Assembly (NCBI GenBank): GCA_964389575.1
Contig: CAYMFF010000004.1
Location: 9,547-73,546, forward strand
Direction of reading: 5' to 3'
Source: JAGNRR01 sp964389575
Lineage (GTDB): Bacteria > Bacteroidota > Bacteroidia > Chitinophagales > Chitinophagaceae
DNA length: 64,000 nucleotides
Positions 15,487 through 23,647 of the stretch are shown here, piece by piece; position 1 is the stretch's first letter; each line of letters opens with the position of its first letter. The notes beneath the pieces were generated by a model. It did not search any database. It was given only the letters and a program-made list of their open reading frames with translations, and was not told the origin of the DNA. The position numbers and the translations under genes were made by a program.

Positions 15487-16386
15487 TTAAAATTCTTTAG
15501 ACTTTATATGAAGATCATGTTGCGGGAAAGGAATTTGAACGCCGGCTTTGCCAAATTCATCAAAAATCTGAAATCGCATATCACTCATAATATTCTCAAC
15601 TATAAACGAATGTCTTGTCCAGAAGAAAAGCTCGAATACTAAAGCCGAATCTCCAAAGTCAGCAAAACGCACCATGATAGGAAAAGCTGGAGAGTCTTTT
15701 ATTACAAAAGAATTTGTTCTGGCAACGTTTTTTAATATAGAAGCGACTTCCTGTGGATTGGAAGTGTAATCAACACCCACTTTGACACGAAATCTTCGCT
15801 CCTCTTTTTGATGGCTCCAATTAATCACTTTCTCAGTCACAAATTTGTGATTGGGCACTATAAGATTGACCCCATCTCGGTCTAAGACTACCGTGTGACG
15901 CAGTTTAATCACTTGAATTTTACCGACAATATTGTCTACTTCAATCACGTCTCCTAACTCTATTGGACGCTCAAACAACAAAAACAGTCCTGAGACTAAA
16001 TCGGAGAAGATATTTTGCAATCCCATACCAATTCCTACCAATAAGGCTGCAGAACCCACTAAAAGAGCATTGACTCCAATACCAACTACCTCCAACACCA
16101 ACACAAAAGCCATAACATACAATATGTATTTGACTATCATGTAAACACTGAAACGCCTACCAAATTCTATATTTTCTTCTGAACGTTTGCCTACGATTAC
16201 TCGTTTAATAACACGAATTGAAACCCAGGTAAAACCTAAAACGATAATGATAAGCATTATCATGCCTGGCGTTAGCGTAAAATTACCAATGTGAAAAATA
16301 TTGTAATTTAAGAAACCATCTAACCCATGAATATCAGTATCGAATTTATTAAATTCAGTAAGGTTAGAATTATTTTTCTGTTGCAT
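15487..16386 (-). CDS. Small-conductance mechanosensitive channel (MscS family)
   Basis: A 299-residue inner membrane protein. Three hydrophobic helices lie at about 36-57, 84-103 and 108-130. The third is the glycine/alanine-rich pore helix (VNALLVGSAALLVGIGMGLQNIFSDLVSGLFLLFE), with the GLQN...FSDLVSG segment characteristic of MscS. The cytoplasmic beta domain starts ERPIELGDVIEVD and VGKIQVIKLRHTVVLDRDG, followed by the alpha/beta vestibule. It releases solutes when membrane tension rises after osmotic downshock. The C terminus is short. It is preceded by a 78-base gap after the lipoprotein gene on the same strand. Confidence 0.93.
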   Translation of the reverse strand: MQQKNNSNLTEFNKFDTDIHGLDGFLNYNIFHIGNFTLTPGMIMLIIIVLGFTWVSIRVIKRVIVGKRSEENIEFGRRFSVYMIVKYILYVMAFVLVLEVVGIGVNALLVGSAALLVGIGMGLQNIFSDLVSGLFLLFERPIELGDVIEVDNIVGKIQVIKLRHTVVLDRDGVNLIVPNHKFVTEKVINWSHQKEERRFRVKVGVDYTSNPQEVASILKNVARTNSFVIKDSPAFPIMVRFADFGDSALVFELFFWTRHSFIVENIMSDMRFQIFDEFGKAGVQIPFPQHDLHIKSKEF

Positions 16387-16464
16387 GAGGTAATGTAAAT
16401 GTAATGCTATCCATGAAATAAGTGTATTCCTAGAGACAAATTACTAAGTATACATTTTTTCAAA

Positions 16465-16920
16465 TTAAGGAAAGTAAACTAATTCAAATTTCTCGCAGGT
16501 ATTTCCATTCATTGTCATAGCGCCTGCCCAACGTTTTACGCTTTGATCATCTAAAATTCGATAAGAAAAAGCCTTTGTTCTGGCACTTAACAAATCACGC
16601 TCAACCGTAAGTGCATTAGTCGCACCACATTCTGGCGCTTCTGTAAAATTCTGTCCTGTTAATGAAATCTGACCTTCAATATCACCGTTTATATAAACCG
16701 TGAGGCCTTGAACTCCGTCATCAACCATTTCTTGGGCCGATGAATCACTAATCCAAAACACCAGAGAGCCCATGTAGCGACATGTGCCGTCGTCCTTTTT
16801 TGCTTTAGAATTATAAGTGGCAGCATTAGAATCGGTACAACCTTTTTTACCACAGTTTGTAAATAACAAACAGCATAAAGCTATAAATAGAACAGAAAAA
16901 GTATTCACTCGTAAAGCCAT
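16465..16920 (-). CDS. Lipoprotein with a GCTD-NA-YN-A--DDG-C motif, unknown function
   Basis: A 151-residue protein with a type II signal peptide (lipobox LFTNC, lipidated cysteine 23). Directly after the lipid anchor comes GCTDSNAATYNSKAKKDDGT with a closing cysteine, a version of the short module (C-D-A-NYN--A-DDGSC) often repeated in Bacteroidota surface proteins. It contains a likely disulfide and an acidic, possibly calcium-binding loop. The rest (VFWISDSSAQEMVDDGVQGLTVYINGD to the C terminus) has a beta-rich look and two further cysteines (CGATNAL and NTCEKF). Most likely it is on the periplasmic side or surface. No specific function can be given. Confidence 0.7.
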   Translation of the reverse strand: MALRVNTFSVLFIALCCLLFTNCGKKGCTDSNAATYNSKAKKDDGTCRYMGSLVFWISDSSAQEMVDDGVQGLTVYINGDIEGQISLTGQNFTEAPECGATNALTVERDLLSARTKAFSYRILDDQSVKRWAGAMTMNGNTCEKFELVYFP

Positions 16921-16960
16921 GCCTTAAAATTACTACTTTAACCGAAATTCCTTATAAATA

Positions 16961-16990
16961 AAAAGATCAACCATTCGGTTGACCTTTTTT
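16961..16990 (-). terminator. Rho-independent terminator of tRNA-Ala
   Basis: Read on the minus strand: AAAAAAGGTCAACC, loop GAAT, GGTTGATCTTTTT, with one G-T pair in the stem and a T-run. It begins 2 bases after the end of the tRNA gene, before the lipoprotein gene. Confidence 0.85.
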
Positions 16991-17066
<76 letters not shown>

Positions 17067-17141
17067 TGAAACGAGCACAAATATAATGTCTTTAGTTAAA
17101 CTTGATTCAATCCTTGTCAGAAGTTCTTCATAGAAAAATTG

Positions 17142-17149
17142 TATTTTTG
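17142..17149 (+). promoter_or_regulatory. -7 promoter box (TATTTTTG)
   Basis: Exact TAnnTTTG box ending 6 bases before the ATG at 17156. It lies inside the longer open frame that begins at 17102 and thus argues that the shorter start is real. Confidence 0.6.
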
Positions 17150-17155
17150 CTGTTG

Positions 17156-17326
17156 ATGAAAAGAACTTTTTGGCAACAAATTTTAGAGTATCTCTATATC
17201 AAGAAAAAAGATCCTGAAGCAAATAAAGGCATCAACGTAAAGCTGATGCACGGAATGAATAAAATATCAATTATTGTTTTTTTATTGGCTTTTATTCTGA
17301 TTCTCTATCGCTTATTCACTAAGTAA
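17156..17326 (+). CDS. Short conserved-looking membrane-anchored protein, DUF6728-like
   Basis: A 56-residue protein. The first 35 residues are basic and aromatic (RTFWQQILEYLYIKKKDPEA, then KGINVKLMHGMNKIS), followed by one C-terminal transmembrane helix (IIVFLLAFILILYRLF). From memory, this pattern, especially KLMHGMN before a hydrophobic tail, matches a short Bacteroidota family called DUF6728; its function is unknown. The open frame extends back to 17102, but the -7 box at 17142-17149 would lie inside that extension. The 3' end overlaps the convergent lpxB by 22 bases. Confidence 0.65.
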   Translation: MKRTFWQQILEYLYIKKKDPEANKGINVKLMHGMNKISIIVFLLAFILILYRLFTK

Positions 17327-18384
17327 GAATGGATTAATTCCGCTGTGGTTTTAGAGGCCGTTCCTGAACCCAATAACCTTTTGATTTCACGATATTCTAA
17401 TTTTATACTATCTCCTTTACTTTCCAATATTTCACTTAAACATTTACTCAATTCATTTTTATTTAAATCTATCTGAATCAACTCTTTAACCACTTCTTTA
17501 TTGGCAATCAGGTTAACTAGAGAAATATACGGAACCTTGATTAATCGCTTGGCAATTTGATAGGAAACCGTTCCACTTTTATAACACACGATTTGGGGCA
17601 CTTCATACAACGCCGTCTCCAATGTAGCTGTTCCTGAGGTAACTAAAGCTGCCTTAGACTCATTGAGCAAACTAGCCATTCCAGAAGTATGCAAAACAAC
17701 TCGGTCATGGTTAATATAGTCAGTATAAAAGGATTCATTTAAATTAGGTGATTGCGCTATTTTAAATTCATAATCTGGAAAATCGTCAACAATGCTAAGC
17801 ATTTCAGGCATCATGCTTTTTACCTCTTGACGTCTGCTTCCGGGAAGTAGAGCTATTGTGTTATTATTGACTCGATGGTTCAGTTCAATCTGTTCTAACA
17901 AGGGATGCCCAACATAGTCTACTTTTAAACCTCGATCCTCAAAAAACTTTTTTTCAAAGGGCAATATACAAATCAGCTTGTCCGTATAAGCCTTTAATTT
18001 TTCTACTCTATTTTCTTTCCAAGCCCAAGCCTGCGGCGCGATATAGTAGATTATTATGTAACCTTTTTCTTTTGCCCATTTGGCCAAGCGCAGGTTGAAG
18101 CCCGGATAATCTACAAGAATAATGGCATCAGGATTGCATTTTTCTATTTGAGTTTTAATTAGCTTAAAATTGTTCAGAATTGTTCTGATATTAAGAACAA
18201 CCTGCGAAAAACCCATGAAAGCTAATTCGCTAATGTGCTTGAGAATATCAACTCCACTTTTTTTCATTTTATCGCCACCCCAACCAATGAATTTAGCGTC
18301 AAGATCAACTTGTCTCAATTCCTGAACCAAACGTGCCGAATGCATATCACCACTAGCCTCTCCTGCTACTATAAAATACTTCAC
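17305..18384 (-). CDS. lpxB: Lipid-A-disaccharide synthase
   Basis: A 359-residue glycosyltransferase of family GT19. The N-terminal motif is VAGEASGDMHSARLVQEL (residues 5-22), followed by FIGWGGDKMKKSG, the central VDYPGFNLRLAKWAK and YYIAPQAWAWKENRV, and the nucleotide-sugar region ALLPGSRRQEV and TSGTATLETAL. It joins UDP-2,3-diacylglucosamine with lipid X to make the lipid A disaccharide at the inner face of the inner membrane. The ATG directly abuts the stop of the upstream 99-residue membrane protein, so the two are co-transcribed. Convergent overlap of 22 bases with the short DUF6728-like gene. Confidence 0.96.
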   Translation of the reverse strand: MKYFIVAGEASGDMHSARLVQELRQVDLDAKFIGWGGDKMKKSGVDILKHISELAFMGFSQVVLNIRTILNNFKLIKTQIEKCNPDAIILVDYPGFNLRLAKWAKEKGYIIIYYIAPQAWAWKENRVEKLKAYTDKLICILPFEKKFFEDRGLKVDYVGHPLLEQIELNHRVNNNTIALLPGSRRQEVKSMMPEMLSIVDDFPDYEFKIAQSPNLNESFYTDYINHDRVVLHTSGMASLLNESKAALVTSGTATLETALYEVPQIVCYKSGTVSYQIAKRLIKVPYISLVNLIANKEVVKELIQIDLNKNELSKCLSEILESKGDSIKLEYREIKRLLGSGTASKTTAELIHSYLVNKR

Positions 18385-18684
18385 CTAGATAATATTAAAT
18401 CGATATTGCATTACAATCAGCGCATAAATTGCCACGGCTGCAAATATGCCATAGAGTGTTTTATACAACTTTCTGCTTCGGTAATAAGTAAATAATGGAA
18501 TGCAAGTAATCAACCCTAACGAAATTGTAGAAGATACAGCTCTTGGGACATCTTGTAATAGTTGAATAAAATACTCAACTGTAACCCCTTTGAGCATATA
18601 TCGCAACATATATACCAATACAAAACCCAAAAAAGGAATAATAATTCCTAGCAAAAAACCAAAGAAATAATTATTTCGTTGCAT
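18385..18684 (-). CDS. Three-helix membrane protein co-transcribed with lpxB
   Basis: A 99-residue membrane protein with hydrophobic helices at about 7-27 (FFGFLLGIIIPFLGFVLVYML), 52-68 (SSTISLGLITCIPLFTYY) and 77-95 (LYGIFAAVAIYALIVMQY), separated by basic turns. I know no function. Its stop codon directly precedes the lpxB start, so a role linked to the envelope or lipid A is a reasonable but unproven inference. It has an exact -7 box five bases before its ATG. Confidence 0.7.
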   Translation of the reverse strand: MQRNNYFFGFLLGIIIPFLGFVLVYMLRYMLKGVTVEYFIQLLQDVPRAVSSTISLGLITCIPLFTYYRSRKLYKTLYGIFAAVAIYALIVMQYRFNII

Positions 18685-18688
18685 TGGG

Positions 18689-18696
18689 CAAAAGTA
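18689..18696 (-). promoter_or_regulatory. -7 promoter box (TACTTTTG)
   Basis: Exact TAnnTTTG box on the minus strand, only 4 bases before the ATG of the 99-residue membrane protein, implying a nearly leaderless transcript for the lpxB operon. Confidence 0.65.
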
Positions 18697-18813
18697 AGCT
18701 ATGGTTTAGAAATTATAGCTACGACTTTCGCCTGTTTAAACCCTAATTTAAACAAATTATAAACCTATCAAACTTTTATAAACCAACTCAACCTGTCCAT
18801 CCGAATTAATATC

Positions 18814-18821
18814 TATCTTTG
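18814..18821 (+). promoter_or_regulatory. -7 promoter box of pruA (TATCTTTG)
   Basis: Exact TAnnTTTG box, 26 bases before the ATG at 18848. The rest of the 163-base divergent region is AT-rich with no clear operator. Confidence 0.65.
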
Positions 18822-18847
18822 CATTTCATTTCAAAAAAGATTAGGCC

Positions 18848-20479
18848 ATGAGCAACGGATATTATTACTTCCCTACCCCAAAAAATGAACCCATTCGTCA
18901 ATTCGAAAAAGGGAGTGTAGATAAGAAAAAATTAAAAGAAGCTTTGGCCCGCGCCAAAAAAAATCCGGTAGATGTACCTATGTATATTGGTAAGGACGAA
19001 GTACGAACTGGTAATACACAAAGTATGCATCCGCCTCATGAAATCAAACATACCTTAGGTGTTTTTCATAAAGGAGAAAAGAAACATATAACCCAGGCTA
19101 TTAACGCCTCATTGCGAGCTAAAGCAAAATGGTCGGCAATGCCTTGGGAGCAACGAGCTTCTATATTTTTAAAAGCAGCAGATTTAATAGCCGGTAAATA
19201 TCGATACGATATGTTGGCTGCCACTATGTTAGGACAAAGTAAAAATGCTTATCAAGCTGAGATTGATAGCACTTGTGAGTTTATAGACTTCTTGCGTTTT
19301 AATGTTCATTTCCTAAGCGAAATTTACAAGCAACAACCAATATCAGATACAGGAATTTATAATCGAGTTCAATACCGTCCGCTAGAAGGATTCGTATTAG
19401 CCGTTACACCTTTTAATTTCACGGCGATTGGTGGCAACCTACCTACTTCAGCGGCAATGTGCGGAAATACTGTAGTTTGGAAACCAGCAGAAACTCAAAT
19501 TTATTCTGCTAACCTTACTATGAAAATATTGCAAGAAGCTGGTCTGCCTGATGGCGTTATTAATATGATATTCTGCCGTGGACCTGAAGTTGGAGAAATC
19601 TGTTTCTCGCACAAAGATTTTGCTGGTGTTCACTTCACTGGATCTACCGGCGTTTTCCAAACTATGTGGAAGACGATAGGAGAAAATATTCATACCTACA
19701 AATCATACCCACGCATCGTTGGCGAAACGGGCGGTAAGGATTTTGTTATGGTTCACCCAAGTTCGCAACCCGATCAAGTTGCTACTGCTTTATTAAGAGG
19801 CTCATTTGAATTTCAAGGTCAAAAGTGTAGTGCTGCATCACGTGCTTATTTACCAAAGAGTTTGGCCAAGCAAATAAAAGCCAAGCTTATGGAACAAATG
19901 GCGGAACTAAAAATGGGTACAACAGAAGACTTCAGAAACTTCATTAATGCTGTAATTGATGAGCGTGCCTTTGATAGCATTGCGGCATATATAGATAGTG
20001 TTAAAAAAGAAAAAGGTACTAAAATAATTGCTGGTGGTGGTTACGATAAAAGCAAAGGTTACTTTGTAGAACCCACGCTTATTGAAACTAAAAATCCGAG
20101 TGCTACAACTATGTGCGAAGAAATTTTTGGCCCTGTACTTACTATTTATGTTTACGATGATAAAGACTTTAGCAAAACGCTCAAAATTGTAGATACTACC
20201 TCTCCTTATGCATTAACTGGTTCAATTTTTGCGACTGATCGTTATGCATTAAAAGAAGCTTTAGAAAAATTAGAAAATAGCGCCGGTAACTTTTATATTA
20301 ATGACAAACCTACTGGAGCCGTAGTTGGTCAGCAACCATTCGGTGGTGGCCGCGCTAGCGGAACGAATGACAAGGCTGGAAGTATGATTAATTTATATCG
20401 TTGGTTAAGCCCTCGAACAATAAAAGAAACTTTTAACGCTCCTAGCGATTACGGTTATCCATTTTTAGAGGAGAAATAG
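18848..20479 (+). CDS. pruA: L-glutamate gamma-semialdehyde dehydrogenase
   Basis: A 543-residue aldehyde dehydrogenase of the 1-pyrroline-5-carboxylate dehydrogenase class. The N terminus carries the family-specific PIRQFEKGSVDKKKLKEAL and GNTQSMHPPHEIKHTLG. Further on are VTPFNFTAIGGNLPTSAAMCGNTVVWKPA (NAD binding), the catalytic glutamate in RIVGETGGKDF and the nucleophilic cysteine in FEFQGQKCSAASR. It oxidises glutamate semialdehyde from proline breakdown to glutamate with NAD. The length matches the single-domain Bacteroidota enzyme rather than the PutA fusion. Seven bases further on comes ccmC; glutamate dehydrogenase, the next metabolic step, follows the two ccm genes. Confidence 0.96.
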   Translation: MSNGYYYFPTPKNEPIRQFEKGSVDKKKLKEALARAKKNPVDVPMYIGKDEVRTGNTQSMHPPHEIKHTLGVFHKGEKKHITQAINASLRAKAKWSAMPWEQRASIFLKAADLIAGKYRYDMLAATMLGQSKNAYQAEIDSTCEFIDFLRFNVHFLSEIYKQQPISDTGIYNRVQYRPLEGFVLAVTPFNFTAIGGNLPTSAAMCGNTVVWKPAETQIYSANLTMKILQEAGLPDGVINMIFCRGPEVGEICFSHKDFAGVHFTGSTGVFQTMWKTIGENIHTYKSYPRIVGETGGKDFVMVHPSSQPDQVATALLRGSFEFQGQKCSAASRAYLPKSLAKQIKAKLMEQMAELKMGTTEDFRNFINAVIDERAFDSIAAYIDSVKKEKGTKIIAGGGYDKSKGYFVEPTLIETKNPSATTMCEEIFGPVLTIYVYDDKDFSKTLKIVDTTSPYALTGSIFATDRYALKEALEKLENSAGNFYINDKPTGAVVGQQPFGGGRASGTNDKAGSMINLYRWLSPRTIKETFNAPSDYGYPFLEEK

Positions 20480-20486
20480 CTTTTAA

Positions 20487-21155
20487 TTGGATTTCTTTAA
20501 AAAATATTGGTGGAAAATTAGTACGGCTCTAATAATGAGCTGGGTAGTTGTGGGTGGTTTGTTGACACCAGTTCCTAATCTGCCATTACTAAATGAATCT
20601 GCACGTAATCTATTTTTTCATGTGCCGATGTGGCAAGCCATGCAAATGTGCTTTTTCCTATCCGCTGTGTTTGCCATAGTGTATTTAAAAAAAGAGGACT
20701 CAAAGTTTGACCTTATTTCTACGACCTTTGTGGAGACCGGTTTTTATTTTGGCGTAATGGGGCTTTTTACGGGAATGTTTTGGGCCAGCGGCACCTGGGG
20801 AAAAGCCTATCCAGATGACCCTAAAATTTGGGGAGCTACATTAACTTTATTTGCGTACGCGGCTTATTTAATTTTAAGAATTAGTATAAAAAATAAAAAG
20901 CAAGTAGCTCGAATAGCTGCAGTATATAACATTTTTGCTTTAGCGCTAATTGTTCCTGCTCTTTATATTATTCCTGCTCGAATGCCTGGTTTACACCCCG
21001 GCTCTGCCGAAGATGAAACACTTTCGGCTTTGCGTGGACAAGCCGATGTGTTTAAACATGTTTTTTACCCTGCGATGCTTGGTTGGGTATTAGTAAGCCT
21101 TTGGCTTTTTGATATTCGATATCGAACCAAAAAACTAATGACCCTTAAAAAGTAA
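20487..21155 (+). CDS. ccmC: Cytochrome c biogenesis heme-handling protein CcmC
   Basis: A 222-residue six-helix membrane protein of the CcmC/CcsA family. The tryptophan-rich heme-binding loop is in GMFWASGTWGKAYPDDPKIWGA, and two conserved histidines occur in NLFFHVPMWQAM and ADVFKHVFYPAM, the axial heme ligands in this family. It presents heme at the periplasmic face for cytochrome c maturation. The start is a TTG at 20487, behind an unusually good Shine-Dalgarno for this phylum (GAGGAGAAA about 10-15 bases upstream). The next ATG at 20535 would remove part of the first helix. It is followed 6 bases later by the CcmD-like gene. Confidence 0.92.
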   Translation: MDFFKKYWWKISTALIMSWVVVGGLLTPVPNLPLLNESARNLFFHVPMWQAMQMCFFLSAVFAIVYLKKEDSKFDLISTTFVETGFYFGVMGLFTGMFWASGTWGKAYPDDPKIWGATLTLFAYAAYLILRISIKNKKQVARIAAVYNIFALALIVPALYIIPARMPGLHPGSAEDETLSALRGQADVFKHVFYPAMLGWVLVSLWLFDIRYRTKKLMTLKK

Positions 21156-21161
21156 CTTCAT

Positions 21162-21404
21162 ATGAAACAACTACTTACCCTATTCATATTATTTTGTAGC
21201 AATCCCCTTTGGGCTCAAATGGCTGACTCCTTAGCTAAGCCAAAACAAATCATCGCTCAAAATTCAGATTTTGCCACCACGGCATTCCTATACGAAAACG
21301 GAAGAATAAACCTTGTAGTATTCGTAATCGCGACTATCTTTGCGGGCATTATTCTGTATTTAATTCGCATAGAAAGAAAATTAAATAAACTCGAAAAAAA
21401 ATAA
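21162..21404 (+). CDS. CcmD-like small membrane protein
   Basis: An 80-residue protein with a signal-like first helix (QLLTLFILFCSNPLWAQ), a short periplasmic stretch and a second helix at about 50-67 (LVVFVIATIFAGIILYLIRI), ending in a basic amphipathic tail ERKLNKLEKK. The tail and position right after ccmC match the CcmD family, which stabilises the heme exporter and holo-CcmE complex. Bacteroidota CcmD often has this extra N-terminal segment. No ccmA, ccmB or ccmE lies nearby. Confidence 0.8.
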   Translation: MKQLLTLFILFCSNPLWAQMADSLAKPKQIIAQNSDFATTAFLYENGRINLVVFVIATIFAGIILYLIRIERKLNKLEKK

Positions 21405-21436
21405 TTTATTAATCACCTTCCCTCTAAAAAAAATTT

Positions 21437-22849
21437 ATGTCATCAAACTATAGTTTCTTTGAAAGCGTAGAACGCAACTTTGATAAAGCGGCACCTTTCA
21501 CAAAAATTGAAAAAGGAATTCTCGAACAAATTAAGGCTTGTAATTCGGTATACCGAATGAAGTTTCCTGTTCGAGTAAAAAACAAAATTGAAGTAATTGA
21601 AGCATACCGCGTTCAACATTCACACCATAAGCTTCCAGTAAAAGGTGGCATACGTTATAGCATGGATGTAAATCAAGATGAGGTAATGGCATTAGCTTCT
21701 TTAATGACTTTTAAATGTGCTATCGTAAACGTTCCGTTTGGTGGTGCAAAAGGTGGAATAAGAATTGACCCTAGGAAATATTCTGAATATGATTTAGAGA
21801 AAATTACACGTCGATATACTGCAGAGCTAGTTAAAAAGAATTTTATCGGTCCTGGTATCGATGTACCGGCCCCAGACTATGGAACCGGAGCTCGCGAAAT
21901 GAGCTGGATTGTTGATACCTATAATTCATTACGTCCAGGTGAAGTAGATGCTATGGGTTGTGTTACCGGTAAGCCGGTTACTCAAGGAGGGGTTCGCGGC
22001 AGAACGGAAGCTACCGGACTGGGTGTTTTTTATGGCATTAAAGAAATGTGTTCTGATGATGATGTAATGAAAATGCTTGGTATGGAAACCGGCTTAGAAG
22101 GAAAAAAGGTAGTTGTTCAGGGTTTAGGTAATGTAGGTTATCATGCGGCTAAATTCTTTCAAGATGCAGGTGCCCTGATTGTGGGTGTAGCAGAATACGA
22201 GGGTTCTATCGCTGACGAAAAAGGAATTAATGTAGACAAACTAATGTCCTACCGTAAAAAGAAAGGAAGCATTATTGGTTTTGACAGAACAAAAAAACTA
22301 GCAAATAACACGGCGGCATTAGAATTGCCCTGCGATATTCTTATACCCGCTGCATTAGAAAATGTGATTGACAAGAAAAATGCTAAGAAAATTAAAGCAA
22401 AGATTATTGGAGAAGCTGCTAATGGGCCTATAACTCCAGAAGCTGATGTTATCTTAAATAAAAAAGGAATTTGTGTAGTTCCTGATATGTTTTTAAATGC
22501 AGGTGGTGTGACAGTTAGTTATTTTGAGTGGTTAAAAAATCTAAGTCACGTTCGTTATGGTCGAATGGAAAAAAGATTTAGCGAAAGCACCAACTCAAAA
22601 TTCGTTGATAGCATTGAAAAAATGACCGGTCAAAAAGTATCAATGAAACAACGAGAGCAGCTAATTCATGGTCCTGATGAAGTCGATTTAGTCTATTCTG
22701 GTTTGGAGGATACAATGATTAGTAGCTACAAGGAAATAAGAAATATATGGATGCGCAGTAAGCGTGTAGAAGATATGAGAACAGCAGCATTTGTTGCCTC
22801 TATCAATAAAGTAGGCTTATCTTATATGGAATTGGGTATTTTCCCTTAA
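21437..22849 (+). CDS. Glu/Leu/Phe/Val family dehydrogenase, likely glutamate dehydrogenase
   Basis: A 470-residue amino acid dehydrogenase. The substrate domain has KLPVKGGIRYSMDVNQDEVMALASLMTFKCAIVNVPFGGAKGGI, with the conserved lysines, and GPGIDVPAPDYGTGAREMSWI with the catalytic aspartate. The Rossmann domain has VVVQGLGNVGYHAAKFFQ. These segments match glutamate dehydrogenase better than leucine or phenylalanine enzymes. The acidic residue after strand 2 (VAEYEGS) suggests NAD rather than NADP preference. Unusual is a longer C-terminal part (SKFVDSIEKMTGQKVSMKQREQLIHGP). It converts glutamate to 2-oxoglutarate, completing the proline route begun by PruA two genes earlier. Confidence 0.92.
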   Translation: MSSNYSFFESVERNFDKAAPFTKIEKGILEQIKACNSVYRMKFPVRVKNKIEVIEAYRVQHSHHKLPVKGGIRYSMDVNQDEVMALASLMTFKCAIVNVPFGGAKGGIRIDPRKYSEYDLEKITRRYTAELVKKNFIGPGIDVPAPDYGTGAREMSWIVDTYNSLRPGEVDAMGCVTGKPVTQGGVRGRTEATGLGVFYGIKEMCSDDDVMKMLGMETGLEGKKVVVQGLGNVGYHAAKFFQDAGALIVGVAEYEGSIADEKGINVDKLMSYRKKKGSIIGFDRTKKLANNTAALELPCDILIPAALENVIDKKNAKKIKAKIIGEAANGPITPEADVILNKKGICVVPDMFLNAGGVTVSYFEWLKNLSHVRYGRMEKRFSESTNSKFVDSIEKMTGQKVSMKQREQLIHGPDEVDLVYSGLEDTMISSYKEIRNIWMRSKRVEDMRTAAFVASINKVGLSYMELGIFP

Positions 22850-22877
22850 AAACTGTTTGTTTTATTAATAATTTCCA

Positions 22878-22885
22878 TACTTTTG
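22878..22885 (+). promoter_or_regulatory. rplS promoter (-7 TACTTTTG, -33 TTG)
   Basis: Exact -7 box with a TTG at 22857-22859 as -33 element, 18 bases apart. This is the best complete Bacteroidota promoter in the window and fits a highly expressed ribosomal gene. Confidence 0.75.
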
Positions 22886-22920
22886 CAACCCCAAATTAAT
22901 GGGACTTAAAAAGCAGAGCA

Positions 22921-23277
22921 ATGCAAGAAGCAGTAAAATTTGTACAGGATCAATTAGCAGGAGAATTTAACTTGCCTAGTTTTAAGGCTGGTGATAATGT
23001 AACGGTTAATTACAGAATTAAGGAAGGTAATAAAGAGCGTATTCAGTCTTTTAAAGGTAGTTGTATCAAATGTCAAGGCAAAGGAGCAACAAAGACTTTT
23101 ACCGTAAGAAAAATCAGTGATGGCATAGGTGTTGAGCGTGTTTTTCCTTTATATTCTCCTTTCATTGAAAGTGTTAAAGTGAATAAAGTTGGTAAAGTTC
23201 GTAGAGCTAAGCTCTTCTATCTTAGAGAAAGACAGGGTAAATCTGCTAGAATCAAGGAAAAAAGAGTTCTTTCTTAG
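22921..23277 (+). CDS. rplS: Large ribosomal subunit protein bL19
   Basis: A 118-residue ribosomal protein with the typical bL19 layout: N-terminal helix, then FKAGDNVTVNYRIKEGNKERIQSFKGSCI, RKISDGIGVERVFPLYSPFIESV, and the C-terminal RAKLFYLRERQGKSARIKEK. It sits at the 30S-50S interface. It has its own strong promoter and its own terminator, so it is a single-gene transcript, separate from the usual trmD-rplS arrangement. Confidence 0.98.
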   Translation: MQEAVKFVQDQLAGEFNLPSFKAGDNVTVNYRIKEGNKERIQSFKGSCIKCQGKGATKTFTVRKISDGIGVERVFPLYSPFIESVKVNKVGKVRRAKLFYLRERQGKSARIKEKRVLS

Positions 23278-23299
23278 TTTAAAGAAAAACAAAATATTT

Positions 23300-23330
23300 A
23301 AAAGGCTGTATAATAAATACAGCCTTTTTT
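23300..23330 (+). terminator. Rho-independent terminator of rplS
   Basis: Stem AAAAGGCTGTAT (23300-23311), loop AATAA, stem ATACAGCCTTTT (23317-23328) running into a T-run. It begins 23 bases after the rplS stop. Confidence 0.92.
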
Positions 23331-23414
23331 CGTTAATTTACAGAGTATTAAGTACTAAAATGTTGGCATTCTTGCCAAACAACGGTATTTTTACTCAAAC
23401 GTAATTAAACAACT

Positions 23415-23621
23415 ATGTTAAACTCTATATTTCTTCTTGGAATGCCTGCTGGCGCAGAATGGATTATTATCGTATTGGCGGTTCTTGTTCTCTTTGGAGC
23501 AAAGAAAATCCCTGAATTTATGCGAGGTGTAGGAAAAGGAGTTAAAGAGTTTAAAGATGCTAAGGATAGCGTAAAGAGTGAGATTGAGGCTGGAATGAAG
23601 GAGTCAGAAAGCGAAGCTTAA
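23415..23621 (+). CDS. tatA: Sec-independent protein translocase TatA/E
   Basis: A 68-residue protein with a single N-terminal transmembrane helix (EWIIIVLAVLVLFGAKKIPEFMRG, with the conserved FG hinge), an amphipathic helix (GVGKGVKEFKDAKDS) and an acidic tail. This is the standard TatA layout; it forms the pore for export of folded proteins through the inner membrane. No tatC is next to it. It is followed 26 bases later by the transglycosylase gene on the same strand. Confidence 0.93.
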   Translation: MLNSIFLLGMPAGAEWIIIVLAVLVLFGAKKIPEFMRGVGKGVKEFKDAKDSVKSEIEAGMKESESEA

Positions 23622-23647
23622 AAGCTTTCCAATTTAAATTGTAAAAA

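Noticed and set aside
23189..23404. 71-residue plus-strand frame overlapping rplS
   Set aside because: It starts inside rplS, runs through the terminator hairpin and has no family resemblance.
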